DNA of 17,893 bases from an uncultured Lachnospiraceae bacterium. Its GTDB lineage: Bacteria; Bacillota; Clostridia; Lachnospirales; Lachnospiraceae. Shown piece by piece: positions 5,544-13,616 of the stretch (within the stretch, counting starts at the first letter, position 1; every line of letters begins with the position of its first letter). Both the position numbers and the translations under genes were made by a program. The stretch covers positions 1-17,893 of the forward strand of contig CATZPU010000005.1 of assembly GCA_958422845.1 (NCBI GenBank). Direction: 5' to 3'. Below the pieces are notes generated by a model. That model made no database searches. It had not been told where the DNA came from and worked only from the letters and a program-made list of their open reading frames with translations.

Positions 5544-7019
5544 TTACTGTTTGCTTTCGATCTGCGGCACAACACTGCGCAGTGTGATCACCGGACCTCC
5601 CGTATGCTCGATATACTCTCTCGTAATTTTTACGCTGCCGATATTCTCATCCTTCGGTATCTCATACATAATATCGAGCATAAATTCCTCAATGATCGCA
5701 CGCAGCGCACGCGCGCCTGTTTTCTTCTCCAGTGCTTTCTCTGCGATCGCCTCTAAAGCTCCGTCATCCATCGTAAGCTCCACTTCATCGAGCGCCAAAA
5801 GCTTCTGATACTGCTTGATGATCGCATTTCGCGGCTCACGCAGGATACGCACCAGCATCTCCTTTGTCAAAGCCTGCAAAGAAAAGATGATCGGAAGCCG
5901 GCCGATAAACTCCGGTATCATACCGAACGTCCTCAGATCCTCCACTGTCACCCTCTGTAAAATATTCGGGTCCTGATCGTATTTATCCCTGAGGTCTGAA
6001 AAGAATCCGATCGCCGCCTGCTTATTCAGGCGTTCCTTTACAATATCCTCCAGTCCCGGAAATGCTCCGCCGCAGATGAACAGGATATTTTTCGTGTTTA
6101 CGGTCGCCATCGGCACCATCGCATTTTTGCTTGCCGCACCGACCGGCACCTCCACCTCGCTGCCTTCTAAGAGCTTCAGCATTCCCTGCTGTACTGCTTC
6201 CCCGCTTACGTCCCTCTGGTTTGCATTGCGCTTCTTCGCGATCTTATCGATCTCATCGATGAATACGATACCCTGTTCTGCGCGGTCAACGTCATTGTCT
6301 GCCGCCGCCAGTAATCTTGAGATCACACTTTCGATATCGTCACCAATATATCCTGCCTCTGTAAGCGAGGTCGCATCCGCGATAGCAAGCGGAACATCCA
6401 GAAGCCGTGCGAGCGTCTTTACAAGATACGTCTTTCCGCATCCTGTCGGCCCAAGCATCAGCATGTTGGATTTTTCTATTTCAATATCATCCATATCCCC
6501 TGTGCCGATCCGCTTATAATGATTGTACACAGCGACAGAGATCACTTTCTTTGCGTGCTCCTGTCCTACTACGTACTCGTCAAGTTTCGCCTTGATCTTG
6601 TGCGGTGCGGGGATCGCTTTGATATCGAACTCTTTTTTTGCATCCTTATCCTTCGGCTTTTTCTTTTTGACCTGCTGTCTCTGGAAGCCCATGCCTCCGA
6701 GCAGATCGGAAAGGTTGATCATACTGATATTCTGTATGTTCGGCCCTTTGCCGTCATTCTTTTCGCCGTTTTTATCGTCCTTCTTATCCTCGCTCTCCTC
6801 AGTCAGTACGACCTGCGGAGGCATGCTCATATTCATCATATCCTGATACGAAAGACCTGAATTTTTCATGGAGTCGATCGCATTCTGCATACAATTTGCG
6901 CAGACGCAGATGCCGCCTCCCATCTCTACCATTTTTCCTGTTTTACTTTCGGGACGTTTACACAAAAAACAGATTTTTTCGTAATCGTCTTTCTTTTCGT
7001 CATTATTATGCTCCTGCAT
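5544..7019 (-). CDS. clpX: ClpX-type AAA+ unfoldase with divergent zinc-finger region
   Basis: A 491-residue ClpX family protein, about 60-70 residues longer than usual. An N-terminal zinc finger has Cys17-X2-Cys20-X19-Cys40-X2-Cys43. Residues about 50-130 are a Met-rich then Lys/Asp-rich linker longer than in typical ClpX. The AAA+ module is intact: Walker A GPTGCGKT (190-197), substrate-gripping pore loop GYIG (223-226, usually GYVG), Walker B IVFIDEID (251-258), second pore loop RDVSGEAVQ (269-277), arginine-finger motif EFIGRLPI (370-377) and sensor-2 GARALR (435-440). IGF at 337-339 is the ClpP-docking loop, so it probably feeds a ClpP peptidase rather than acting alone. No clpP, tig or lon is adjacent, so it may be a paralogue of the main clpX. 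AGGAG lies 6 bases before the ATG. It follows the glycan operon by 123 bp, in which I see no convincing promoter. Confidence 0.88.
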   Translation of the reverse strand: MQEHNNDEKKDDYEKICFLCKRPESKTGKMVEMGGGICVCANCMQNAIDSMKNSGLSYQDMMNMSMPPQVVLTEESEDKKDDKNGEKNDGKGPNIQNISMINLSDLLGGMGFQRQQVKKKKPKDKDAKKEFDIKAIPAPHKIKAKLDEYVVGQEHAKKVISVAVYNHYKRIGTGDMDDIEIEKSNMLMLGPTGCGKTYLVKTLARLLDVPLAIADATSLTEAGYIGDDIESVISRLLAAADNDVDRAEQGIVFIDEIDKIAKKRNANQRDVSGEAVQQGMLKLLEGSEVEVPVGAASKNAMVPMATVNTKNILFICGGAFPGLEDIVKERLNKQAAIGFFSDLRDKYDQDPNILQRVTVEDLRTFGMIPEFIGRLPIIFSLQALTKEMLVRILREPRNAIIKQYQKLLALDEVELTMDDGALEAIAEKALEKKTGARALRAIIEEFMLDIMYEIPKDENIGSVKITREYIEHTGGPVITLRSVVPQIESKQ

Positions 7020-7142
7020 AGTTCTCTCCTGTTTTCTCTTGCTGTATCAAAACGATCGGGTGATCCGACCGCAGCCTGCATTTTCTTACGTCACTATGAT
7101 CTCGTCTGCCGGATATTTCCGAAAACGCTTTTTTTAACCGGC

Positions 7143-8060
7143 TTACTCCCAGTATGCCCGATTCATGGTACACCTGTATATAAGGCTCTCCGGCAACTTC
7201 TTATAGTTTTTTCCAAGTCTGTAGCCTGCGTATTTTGCCGCGCTCTGAATGCACAGCTTCGGCAGCAGATACGGTTTTCTGATCTTTAGCAGATACGCCG
7301 CCGTCTGTTTTACCATCCGTACGCCTTCGCTCTCGGACTTTACCGCGTCGAATATTTCAGGATGCTCTGCCTGCGAAACGCCGAGATCAAAATTCCGGTG
7401 AAACTGCTCGCAGCTGCTGTAATTGTGAGAATGGATCACTCGCGCTTTTGCACAGTATGCGACAGCCTTTCCGCTTTGAATCAGCTTCGCGGCAAAGATC
7501 ATATCCTCATTGAAGATCGTGCGCCGCTCAAAACCGCCAAGCTCCTCGTACGCGCTGCGCCTGTACATTGCGCAGACGTTTGAACAGAAAAACGTCTTGA
7601 TCCCAAGCCGCTCAATATCCTCCTGCGTCTTGATCCGGCTTTCCGGTCCGTAGTTAAAGCTTCTCGTATATTTTTCGATGATACTGCACTCTGCTCTCGG
7701 AAGCTGTCTCGCATACGCCGCGCAGACTTTTTTATCTGAAAAGCAAGCGTACAGCTCTTCGATCAGAGTCTCATGCGCCGGAACCGCATCCTGCGTCATA
7801 AACAGGATAAATTCTCCCGTCGTTCTTTCTGCCGCCATATGGCGCGTACCGCCGTGATCGAACTGCTGCTTCGTAATATGGATCACCTCTGCCCCTTCGA
7901 TCCCCTCCAGACAGCCCGGATCAAAGAGCTCCTCCTGCGTATTTACCAGAAGGATATGCGCCGGACGGATCGTCTGAGCCGTAAGCCGCCGAAGCAGCCG
8001 TGAAAGCTCCTCCCCCGGCCGGTACACCGGAATGATCACATCGATTTCTGTATTTGGCAT
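7143..8060 (-). CDS. GT2 glycosyltransferase, rhamnosyltransferase-like
   Basis: A 305-residue GT-A fold family 2 glycosyltransferase. The nucleotide-sugar domain opens with VDVIIPVYRPGEEL (7-20). FDHGGTR (67-73) is highly characteristic of RfbF/RgpB-like rhamnosyltransferases. TQD (89-91) stands in for the usual DXD metal-binding motif. CSNVCAMYRRSAYEELGGF (159-177) and FNEDMIFAAKL (183-193, with the catalytic-base Glu-Asp) follow. The C-terminal 60 residues are basic and may contact the membrane. The likely role is adding rhamnose or a similar sugar to a lipid-linked glycan at the cytoplasmic membrane. The donor is inferred from family resemblance only. It is the last glycan gene of the operon, 21 bp after the LCP gene. 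A GGAGGAG site precedes the ATG by a few bases. Confidence 0.87.
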   Translation of the reverse strand: MPNTEIDVIIPVYRPGEELSRLLRRLTAQTIRPAHILLVNTQEELFDPGCLEGIEGAEVIHITKQQFDHGGTRHMAAERTTGEFILFMTQDAVPAHETLIEELYACFSDKKVCAAYARQLPRAECSIIEKYTRSFNYGPESRIKTQEDIERLGIKTFFCSNVCAMYRRSAYEELGGFERRTIFNEDMIFAAKLIQSGKAVAYCAKARVIHSHNYSSCEQFHRNFDLGVSQAEHPEIFDAVKSESEGVRMVKQTAAYLLKIRKPYLLPKLCIQSAAKYAGYRLGKNYKKLPESLIYRCTMNRAYWE

Positions 8061-8081
8061 AATCTCCTCCGCCGCTTACTC

Positions 8082-9323
8082 TTACTGAATACCTGTGTCA
8101 GAAATGATCTTGTTGCTGATCTCCTGTACCGTCTGTGACGGCGTGTAGTTTTCTTCTCCGAACAGATAACGGTGAAGTTCTGTGACATTCGCAGCCAGAT
8201 TGACCGGAACGACGCAGTCTCCTGCGGCAATATTCGCTCCCTGATGTTCAAACGGGAAGCCTGTCGTGTCTGCAATGCTGTACTTTGCAATTCCGGACGC
8301 CAGTGAAATGATCTCCGTATTGCTCAGACTCGTAGAAACGTAATCCATCATCACATTGACGAGCGGAAGCAGACCTGCCACGCCCTTTGCCTGCGCTTTT
8401 TGGAATATCTTTTCCAGTACGATCCGCTGACGCTCCGTACGCTTGTAGTCCCAGCCTTCTGTATAACGGATACGGCAGTACGCCATCGCCTGAATACCCG
8501 TGACCGTCTGAAGTCCCGGAGAATCTATCGTCGTATATTCAACGCCTGTGACCTCAGAAGTCTCGACAAGATAGCCGTTGAGCCATCCTCTTTCTTCTTC
8601 TGTAATATCAAGCTCGATGCCGCCAAGCAGGTCGACCGCCTTAATGATCGCATTAAAATCGACTGTCACGAAATCCTTTATATCAAGGTCAAGATTTTTA
8701 TTGAGCATGTTGACGGACCGCTCCGCTCCGCCGCCTGAGAAGCACTCAGTCGCCTTTCGGTACTCTCCGTTCGTATTGTCGAGATACGTATCGCGGTATA
8801 CAGAGACAAGTTTGATGTCTCCGCTTCTCTGATTGATACTTGCAACCATGATCGTGTCGCTGTTCGTACCGCCCTCAAGCTGCCCCGTTCTGGAATCTAC
8901 GCCGAACAGCGCGATATTTCTGTAACCCGACTTTCCAATACCGCTGTTTACGAGAATATCAGACAGCTTCACACGGTCTACACGGCCAAGCTGTGCAAAA
9001 GAAAATATGCCAAGCGCCAAAAACAGCAGTACAATGATCTCCAACACAAGAAGCAGCTTGCTGTGCTTCTTCTTTTTCTTCTTCTTTTTTCTCTTTCCGC
9101 TCTGAGGCTCCTGATAGTAGCCCTGCGGATCGTAATAGCCATTCTGCGCGCCGTAATAGCCGTTCTGTGCGCCGCCGTACTCCGGTCCGCCCTGATAACC
9201 GCCCTGTGCGCCGTAGTAGCCGCCCTGTGCATTCCCGTATCCCGACTGTCCCCTTCGTCTGCCTGACTGCGGCTCTTTATAATTCTGCCTGCGTTCTCCC
9301 CCGTCTCTTCTTCTATCTGTCAT
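8082..9323 (-). CDS. LytR-CpsA-Psr (LCP) family glycopolymer ligase with Gly/Tyr-rich N-terminal tail
   Basis: LCP enzymes transfer lipid-linked glycopolymers to peptidoglycan on the outer face of the membrane. This 413-residue protein has an unusually long cytoplasmic tail. Residues 27-71 repeat GGYYGAQ-like units, residues 79-86 are eight consecutive Lys, then one membrane helix (about 90-111), then the LCP domain. The active-site acidic and arginine residues are visible: GVDSR (Asp143, Arg145), NSDT (Asp156), SVYRDTYL (Arg177, Asp178) and CRIRYTEGWDYKRTERQR (283-300). The ATG at 9323 is preferred because AGAAGGGG (complement of 9329-9336) lies 5 bases upstream. A TTG at 9341 overlaps the previous gene's stop but has no ribosome binding site. 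Its place directly after the initiating sugar transferase indicates that it attaches this operon's product. Confidence 0.92.
   Translation of the reverse strand: MTDRRRDGGERRQNYKEPQSGRRRGQSGYGNAQGGYYGAQGGYQGGPEYGGAQNGYYGAQNGYYDPQGYYQEPQSGKRKKKKKKKKHSKLLLVLEIIVLLFLALGIFSFAQLGRVDRVKLSDILVNSGIGKSGYRNIALFGVDSRTGQLEGGTNSDTIMVASINQRSGDIKLVSVYRDTYLDNTNGEYRKATECFSGGGAERSVNMLNKNLDLDIKDFVTVDFNAIIKAVDLLGGIELDITEEERGWLNGYLVETSEVTGVEYTTIDSPGLQTVTGIQAMAYCRIRYTEGWDYKRTERQRIVLEKIFQKAQAKGVAGLLPLVNVMMDYVSTSLSNTEIISLASGIAKYSIADTTGFPFEHQGANIAAGDCVVPVNLAANVTELHRYLFGEENYTPSQTVQEISNKIISDTGIQ
9066..9089 (-). repeat. Poly-lysine codon run
   Basis: Eight consecutive AAA/AAG codons, read on the minus strand, encode Lys79-Lys86 of the LCP protein. 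The purine-only tract is a candidate site for slippage and sits just before the membrane helix, consistent with the positive-inside rule. Confidence 0.75.
9113..9233 (-). repeat. Imperfect repeats encoding a Gly/Tyr/Gln-rich tail
   Basis: Near-repeated units of about 18-24 bp encode GGYYGAQ, GGYQGGPEYGGAQ, NGYYGAQ and NGYYDPQ in series (residues about 31-71 of the LCP protein). Third-position differences such as GTGC versus GCGC show that the copies have diverged. The tail is predicted to be disordered and cytoplasmic. Confidence 0.75.
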
Positions 9324-9337
9324 AGGATCCCCTTCTT

Positions 9338-10738
9338 TCAATATGCGTTTTTATTTATAAATCCCTTAAACACTGTCAAAAACAAAATCTTGATATCAAG
9401 TCCCATCGTCCAGTTTTCTATATAGTACAGATCGTAATCGATCCTTTTCTTAATTGAGGTATTTCCGCGGTAGCCGTTGACCTGCGCCCAGCCCGTCATA
9501 CCGGGACGCACCTGATGCTTGACCATGTAGCGCGGTATCTCTTCCCGAAACTTCTCCACAAACTGCGGACGCTCCGGCCGCGGTCCGATCAGGCTCATCT
9601 CACCTTTTAAGACATTAAAGAGCTGCGGCAGCTCGTCTATGCTCGTCCTGCGGATAAATTTTCCGATGCCTGTCACACGCGGATCATTCTTCGTCGTCCA
9701 GCCCGCTTTTTCCTCCTGCTTCGATTGTACCTCCATCGAACGGAATTTATACATCTTGAACGGACGGTTGTGAAGTCCCACCCGTTCCTGCGTAAATATC
9801 AGCGGTCCCTTTGACGTCAGCTTGATCAGGATCGCCGTGATCAGCATAACAGGCGAGAATAATACGATACAGACACTCGCTCCCACGAGATCGAACACAC
9901 GCTTTATCATCATATTAAACGTATTCGTCAGCGGTACGTGACGGATGTTCACGACAGGAAGTCCCAGAAGGTCCTCTGTGTACGGCTTCGTCGGAATGAT
10001 CTTGCTGTAATCCGGTATAAACTTCGTATGTACGCCGGATTTTTCGCACATTGCCACGATATGCTCCAGCTTGTCATACTCATTCAGTCCCAGAGTGATC
10101 GCGATCTCGTCGGGATGATTTCCCTCCAGAATATACGACAGACTCTCCGTAAGCCCCAGCACCTCGACATTTTTGTACAGCGTCCCCGACGCAACGTTAT
10201 CATCCAGAATACCGAGTATCTTGTATCCCCACTGCGGATTCTGCACGATACGGTCAATATATTCCTCCGCCGCACGGCTGTAGCCGACGAGAAGCACGTA
10301 TTTCTGGTTCAGACCGATCCTGCGCGCATTCATCAACACCATACGGACGACGTTCCGCTCGATCACGGTAAGCGTCACATTCAGCGCCATAAATACGCCG
10401 AGCACGATACGGGAAACGTCTCCCTGCTTAAACCAGAACAGGGCTGCCATCAGCGTAAGCCCGCATATCATATTGGCTTTTAAGATGTTGCCGCCCTCAA
10501 GTCTCCTGCCCTGCACACGCTTTGGCGTATACAGGTTGCATGCGTAATACAAAAGCAGCAGAAACGGAACTACGACCAGAAGTACCGCCATATAAAATTC
10601 CGGCGGAAGCACTCCCACCTCCGACGTGTCAACGGAACGCACCATGATGTACCATGCGATCAGATACGACACGACGATGACCAGTCCGTCTAAAACTACC
10701 TGCAGCCGATTAAAATACTTTTGATTATCTCTGATCAA
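9338..10738 (-). CDS. Undecaprenyl-phosphate sugar-phosphate transferase (polyisoprenyl-phosphate hexose-1-phosphate transferase type)
   Basis: This enzyme starts a glycan by moving a sugar-1-phosphate from a nucleotide sugar to undecaprenyl phosphate. The 466-residue protein has the WcaJ/WbaP/CpsE architecture: four hydrophobic segments in residues 12-135, a central nucleotide-binding-like domain (about 145-265, VLLVGYSRAAEEYI), a re-entrant hydrophobic segment (about 282-306), then the catalytic domain. Catalytic motifs are FTQERVGLHNRPFKMYKFRSM (315-335), DELPQLFNVLKGEMSLIGPRPE (368-389) and RPGMTGWAQVNGYRG (411-425). The sugar (glucose, galactose or other) is not determinable. It starts at TTG, supported by AGGGGTG seven bases upstream; no ATG in frame would preserve the first membrane helix. 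It lies 27 bp after the GT2 gene and 14 bp before the LCP gene. Confidence 0.93.
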   Translation of the reverse strand: MIRDNQKYFNRLQVVLDGLVIVVSYLIAWYIMVRSVDTSEVGVLPPEFYMAVLLVVVPFLLLLYYACNLYTPKRVQGRRLEGGNILKANMICGLTLMAALFWFKQGDVSRIVLGVFMALNVTLTVIERNVVRMVLMNARRIGLNQKYVLLVGYSRAAEEYIDRIVQNPQWGYKILGILDDNVASGTLYKNVEVLGLTESLSYILEGNHPDEIAITLGLNEYDKLEHIVAMCEKSGVHTKFIPDYSKIIPTKPYTEDLLGLPVVNIRHVPLTNTFNMMIKRVFDLVGASVCIVLFSPVMLITAILIKLTSKGPLIFTQERVGLHNRPFKMYKFRSMEVQSKQEEKAGWTTKNDPRVTGIGKFIRRTSIDELPQLFNVLKGEMSLIGPRPERPQFVEKFREEIPRYMVKHQVRPGMTGWAQVNGYRGNTSIKKRIDYDLYYIENWTMGLDIKILFLTVFKGFINKNAY

Positions 10739-10745
10739 TCTCTGT

Positions 10746-10752
10746 CACCCCT
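10746..10752 (-). promoter_or_regulatory. Ribosome binding site deciding a TTG start
   Basis: AGGGGTG on the minus strand lies seven bases before the TTG at 10738. A GTG overlapping this site runs into a stop after seven codons, so TTG is the only start that fits. Confidence 0.6.
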
Positions 10753-10765
10753 GCAATCTTCTGCC

Positions 10766-11722
10766 TTATACTCCCGCCAGACGGCGGACTGTATTTATCC
10801 AAAGCTCCAGCTGGATCTTTAGATAATGGGGCAGATCTCTGCCTTGAAACCGCACCTTTTTGCTGCGTTTACAAAGCCTGACGCCTTTCCACAGCCCTGA
10901 TAGGTACTCCCTGAAATATCCCTTCCGTGCAAAAAACAGCGTTTTTATCAGGAAACCCGCCGTAAAGAAGGGCAGGTTCAGCAGTATCTGCGGCCACGGC
11001 ATGTTTTTATATATCAGATAAACGCTGTTGCGCGAAGAATGACGTATCTTAAACTCGTTGTAAACCGAACCGCTCGTCGCGCTTCCGACATGCTTCACGA
11101 CCGCCTCCGGAATATAGTAATTGCGGTAGCCCGCGATCTTTGCGCGGTACGCTACGTCGACATCCTCCAGATAAGCAAAATGCGCCTCGTCAAACAGTCC
11201 GATCTCGTCAAATACGTCTCTGCGGTAGATCGCGGCGCCTGCACAGGCAGAGAATATCTCCCTGCGCTTTTGATAATGCTTTGCCGGCTTATCCTTTCCA
11301 TAGGCATACGCCCATCCAAGCGCGCAGTAATAGTCTCCCGCATTGTCTATGATCCCGCTATCCTGCATCTTGACCATCTGAGAAGCACAGGAAAAACAAT
11401 GCGGCATCTCCTCCATCGCTGCAATCAGCTCTGCAACAAATTCCTGATCGCACACCGTATCGTTGTTGAGCAGGATCACATAAGGCGTCTCCGCCCTGCG
11501 TATCCCCTCGTTGACTGCTCCGCAGAATCCGCGGTTTTCCGAAAAACAGACCAGTTCCACCTCAGGGTAATGCGATTCGACAAACGAAACGCTTCCGTCC
11601 AGTGAACCGTTATCGATCAGCAGCACCTTAAAATCATGCCTGCTCTGCTCCCTCAGCGAATCGAGACAGCCCTTTAAATATTTAATTCCGTTGTAATTCG
11701 GTATCACGACTGTTGCTTCCAT
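10766..11722 (-). CDS. GT2 glycosyltransferase (WbbL-like)
   Basis: A 318-residue family 2 glycosyltransferase. It has VVIPNYNG (5-12), LLIDNGSLDGS (34-44), the donor-binding ENRGFCGAVNEG (62-73), the metal-binding NND (86-88) and the catalytic EDVD (186-189, FAYLEDVDVAYRAKIAGYR). After the GT-A domain, a hydrophobic and basic C-terminal section (about 240-318, with PFFTAGFLIKTLFFARKGYF) should anchor it to the cytoplasmic face of the membrane. The pattern is that of WbbL/RfbN-like rhamnosyltransferases acting on lipid-linked acceptors. Donor and linkage are not readable. GAGG lies seven bases before the ATG. It is 52 bp after the two-domain transferase and 27 bp before the initiating transferase, consistent with one transcript. 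Confidence 0.9.
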   Translation of the reverse strand: MEATVVIPNYNGIKYLKGCLDSLREQSRHDFKVLLIDNGSLDGSVSFVESHYPEVELVCFSENRGFCGAVNEGIRRAETPYVILLNNDTVCDQEFVAELIAAMEEMPHCFSCASQMVKMQDSGIIDNAGDYYCALGWAYAYGKDKPAKHYQKRREIFSACAGAAIYRRDVFDEIGLFDEAHFAYLEDVDVAYRAKIAGYRNYYIPEAVVKHVGSATSGSVYNEFKIRHSSRNSVYLIYKNMPWPQILLNLPFFTAGFLIKTLFFARKGYFREYLSGLWKGVRLCKRSKKVRFQGRDLPHYLKIQLELWINTVRRLAGV

Positions 11723-11774
11723 ACTGCTTCCTCGTTATGCCGCAGCTATACTTCGTCTTTACAGCATAGCCGCG

Positions 11775-13577
11775 TTATCTTTTCCTCAGAGAATAATCGC
11801 ACGTTTTCAGGGAGAAATTCGGATTGTAATACGGATCGCCATCCTCCAAAAACTGTTTCCAACGTTCCTGCATAAAGTCGATCTCCGACTTAAAGCGGAT
11901 CTGTTTCTCCGGCGTATCCTCATATCCGCGGCTTTTTGACTCATAATGGTACATCTCCACATTCGGCTCATATACCACAAGATAGCCCTTTTCCCGCACT
12001 CTCAGGCAAAAATCAATATCATTAAATGCGACTGCCAGCTTCTCCTCAAATCCTCCGACAGCCTCCCATGCATGTCTGTCCACCATCATGCATGCCGCCG
12101 TCACCGCGCTCAGATCCTGCTGCAGGATCGCTTTTCTAAGATAACCGCTGCGCTCGCGCGGCATCCCGACAAACATCGCACCCGCCACACCGCCGATACC
12201 GACGATCACTCCGGCATGCTGGATCGTATTGTCCGGATAGTAAAGCCTTACCCCGACAATCCCGATCTCCTGCCTCTGGCACTGACCGATCATCCGCTCA
12301 AGCCAGTCGGGCGTGATGACTGTAATATCATTATTCAGGCAGAGAATATAATCGCCCTCTGCAAATGTAAACCCGAAATTATTGAGCGCAGAGTAGTTAA
12401 AGCCCTCTTTCCAGTAAACGACTCTCACGCCGTCCCTGCCGTCGATCTTCTTATAATAATCGAACGTTTCCTGCTCTGTGCTGTTGTTCTCTATAATAAT
12501 GATCTCATAATTACGGTACGTGGACGTCTCCCGTATGGAAGTAAGGCACGCCTGAAGCGTCTCTTTCTCGTCCTTGTTCGGTATCAGTATCGAGACGAGC
12601 GGCTCTCCCTCTACCTTGTACTTTGCACGATAGAAGCCCGGAAACTTTGTATCCGTTACCTCTGCCTCGCTGCCGCACCGCCTGATATGATCCGCCACCG
12701 CACGTTTTCCCGCATCAAAAGCATATTTTTTGCTGAGCGGATTGTCCGCCGTTGAAGCGGCATGCACCCTCCAGTGGTACAGCACCTTCGGTACGTGTGC
12801 GATCTTCTTCGTATTTTCCGCGCACCGCAGGATAAAATCGTGGTCCTGCGCCCCGTCATATTCACGCCGCAGTCCGCCGACGCGCTCCAGAAATGCCTTT
12901 CGCACTACGAGGAGATGACAGATATAGTTGTTTGACCGAAGCAGGTCAAGATTAAAATCAGGTTTGAAATTCGGCTGATACCGCTCTCCCGTCTCTCCCT
13001 TTATCTTATCCTCGTCCGTATAGATCACATCAGCGTCCTGCTCCTTTATCGCCAGAGCGACCTCGAACAGCGCGTTCTCGCACAAAAGATCGTCGTGGTC
13101 GAAAAGCGCGATGTAATCTCCCGACGCCATCTCAAACGCCTTATTTGTATTGTCGGAAATGCCGAGATTCTCTCCGAGAACCTTGTAACGGATTCTTGCA
13201 TCGCTCATATATTCCTCAATTACCGGCTTCGTCACCGACACATCGGGGCTTGCGTCCACGATACAAAGCTCCCAGTGCGGGTACGTCTGTGCGGTAACGG
13301 ACTCGATCATCTGCCGCAGAAAAGTCTCCGGTGGGGAAAATACGGATACGACAACGCTGATAAGCGGAGGATTCTCCCACACCATATTTCGCTGGCGCTC
13401 CCTCTCTGCGTCAGTGAGCAGATCCTTTTTGCACCATTCCCCGTAATCTGTCTCAACGCCCTCAAATCGCTCCGACAGACGAACGCGAAACTCCTTCCAA
13501 CCGTACTGGCGCAGATAGGCGATCCCTTTTTTTACTGTATAGACATTCAGGCTTTTTACGACCTTTTTAATATCCAT
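11775..13577 (-). CDS. Two-domain GT2 glycosyltransferase
   Basis: A 600-residue protein with two complete GT-A domains in tandem. After an N-terminal lead of about 70 residues, domain 1 begins PLISVVVSVFSPPE (71-84), has the DXD-type FDHDD (159-163), YTDEDK (186-191) and the catalytic-base region DGAQDHDF (241-248). Domain 2 begins PLVSILIPNKDE (326-337), has LNNDI (414-418), AVTAACMMV (491-499) and FNDIDFCLRVREKGY (518-532). Both sites look intact, so the enzyme could add two different sugars or alternate between two linkages, as in other bifunctional GT2 proteins of O-antigen and capsule loci. No membrane helix is evident; it is probably peripheral. GGAGG lies six bases before the ATG. It follows the aminotransferase by 39 bp. 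Confidence 0.92.
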   Translation of the reverse strand: MDIKKVVKSLNVYTVKKGIAYLRQYGWKEFRVRLSERFEGVETDYGEWCKKDLLTDAERERQRNMVWENPPLISVVVSVFSPPETFLRQMIESVTAQTYPHWELCIVDASPDVSVTKPVIEEYMSDARIRYKVLGENLGISDNTNKAFEMASGDYIALFDHDDLLCENALFEVALAIKEQDADVIYTDEDKIKGETGERYQPNFKPDFNLDLLRSNNYICHLLVVRKAFLERVGGLRREYDGAQDHDFILRCAENTKKIAHVPKVLYHWRVHAASTADNPLSKKYAFDAGKRAVADHIRRCGSEAEVTDTKFPGFYRAKYKVEGEPLVSILIPNKDEKETLQACLTSIRETSTYRNYEIIIIENNSTEQETFDYYKKIDGRDGVRVVYWKEGFNYSALNNFGFTFAEGDYILCLNNDITVITPDWLERMIGQCQRQEIGIVGVRLYYPDNTIQHAGVIVGIGGVAGAMFVGMPRERSGYLRKAILQQDLSAVTAACMMVDRHAWEAVGGFEEKLAVAFNDIDFCLRVREKGYLVVYEPNVEMYHYESKSRGYEDTPEKQIRFKSEIDFMQERWKQFLEDGDPYYNPNFSLKTCDYSLRKR

Positions 13578-13616
13578 GCTCTTCCTCCATACGAAATGCC
13601 AAAAACACTGCGCCCC

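Noticed and set aside
7055..7067. Small hairpin TCGG-N5-CCGA upstream of the clpX homologue
   Set aside because: A four-base-pair stem is too short to call a terminator or operator, and there is no U tract.
9324..9341. Six-codon extension of the LCP gene to a TTG at 9341
   Set aside because: It overlaps the previous stop as TTGA, but there is no ribosome binding site upstream. The ATG at 9323 has AGAAGGGG five bases away.
11039..11605. Long open frame on the plus strand opposite the GT2 gene
   Set aside because: It lies wholly opposite a well-supported glycosyltransferase, shows no domain and is rich in Arg, Cys and His as expected of an antisense shadow.
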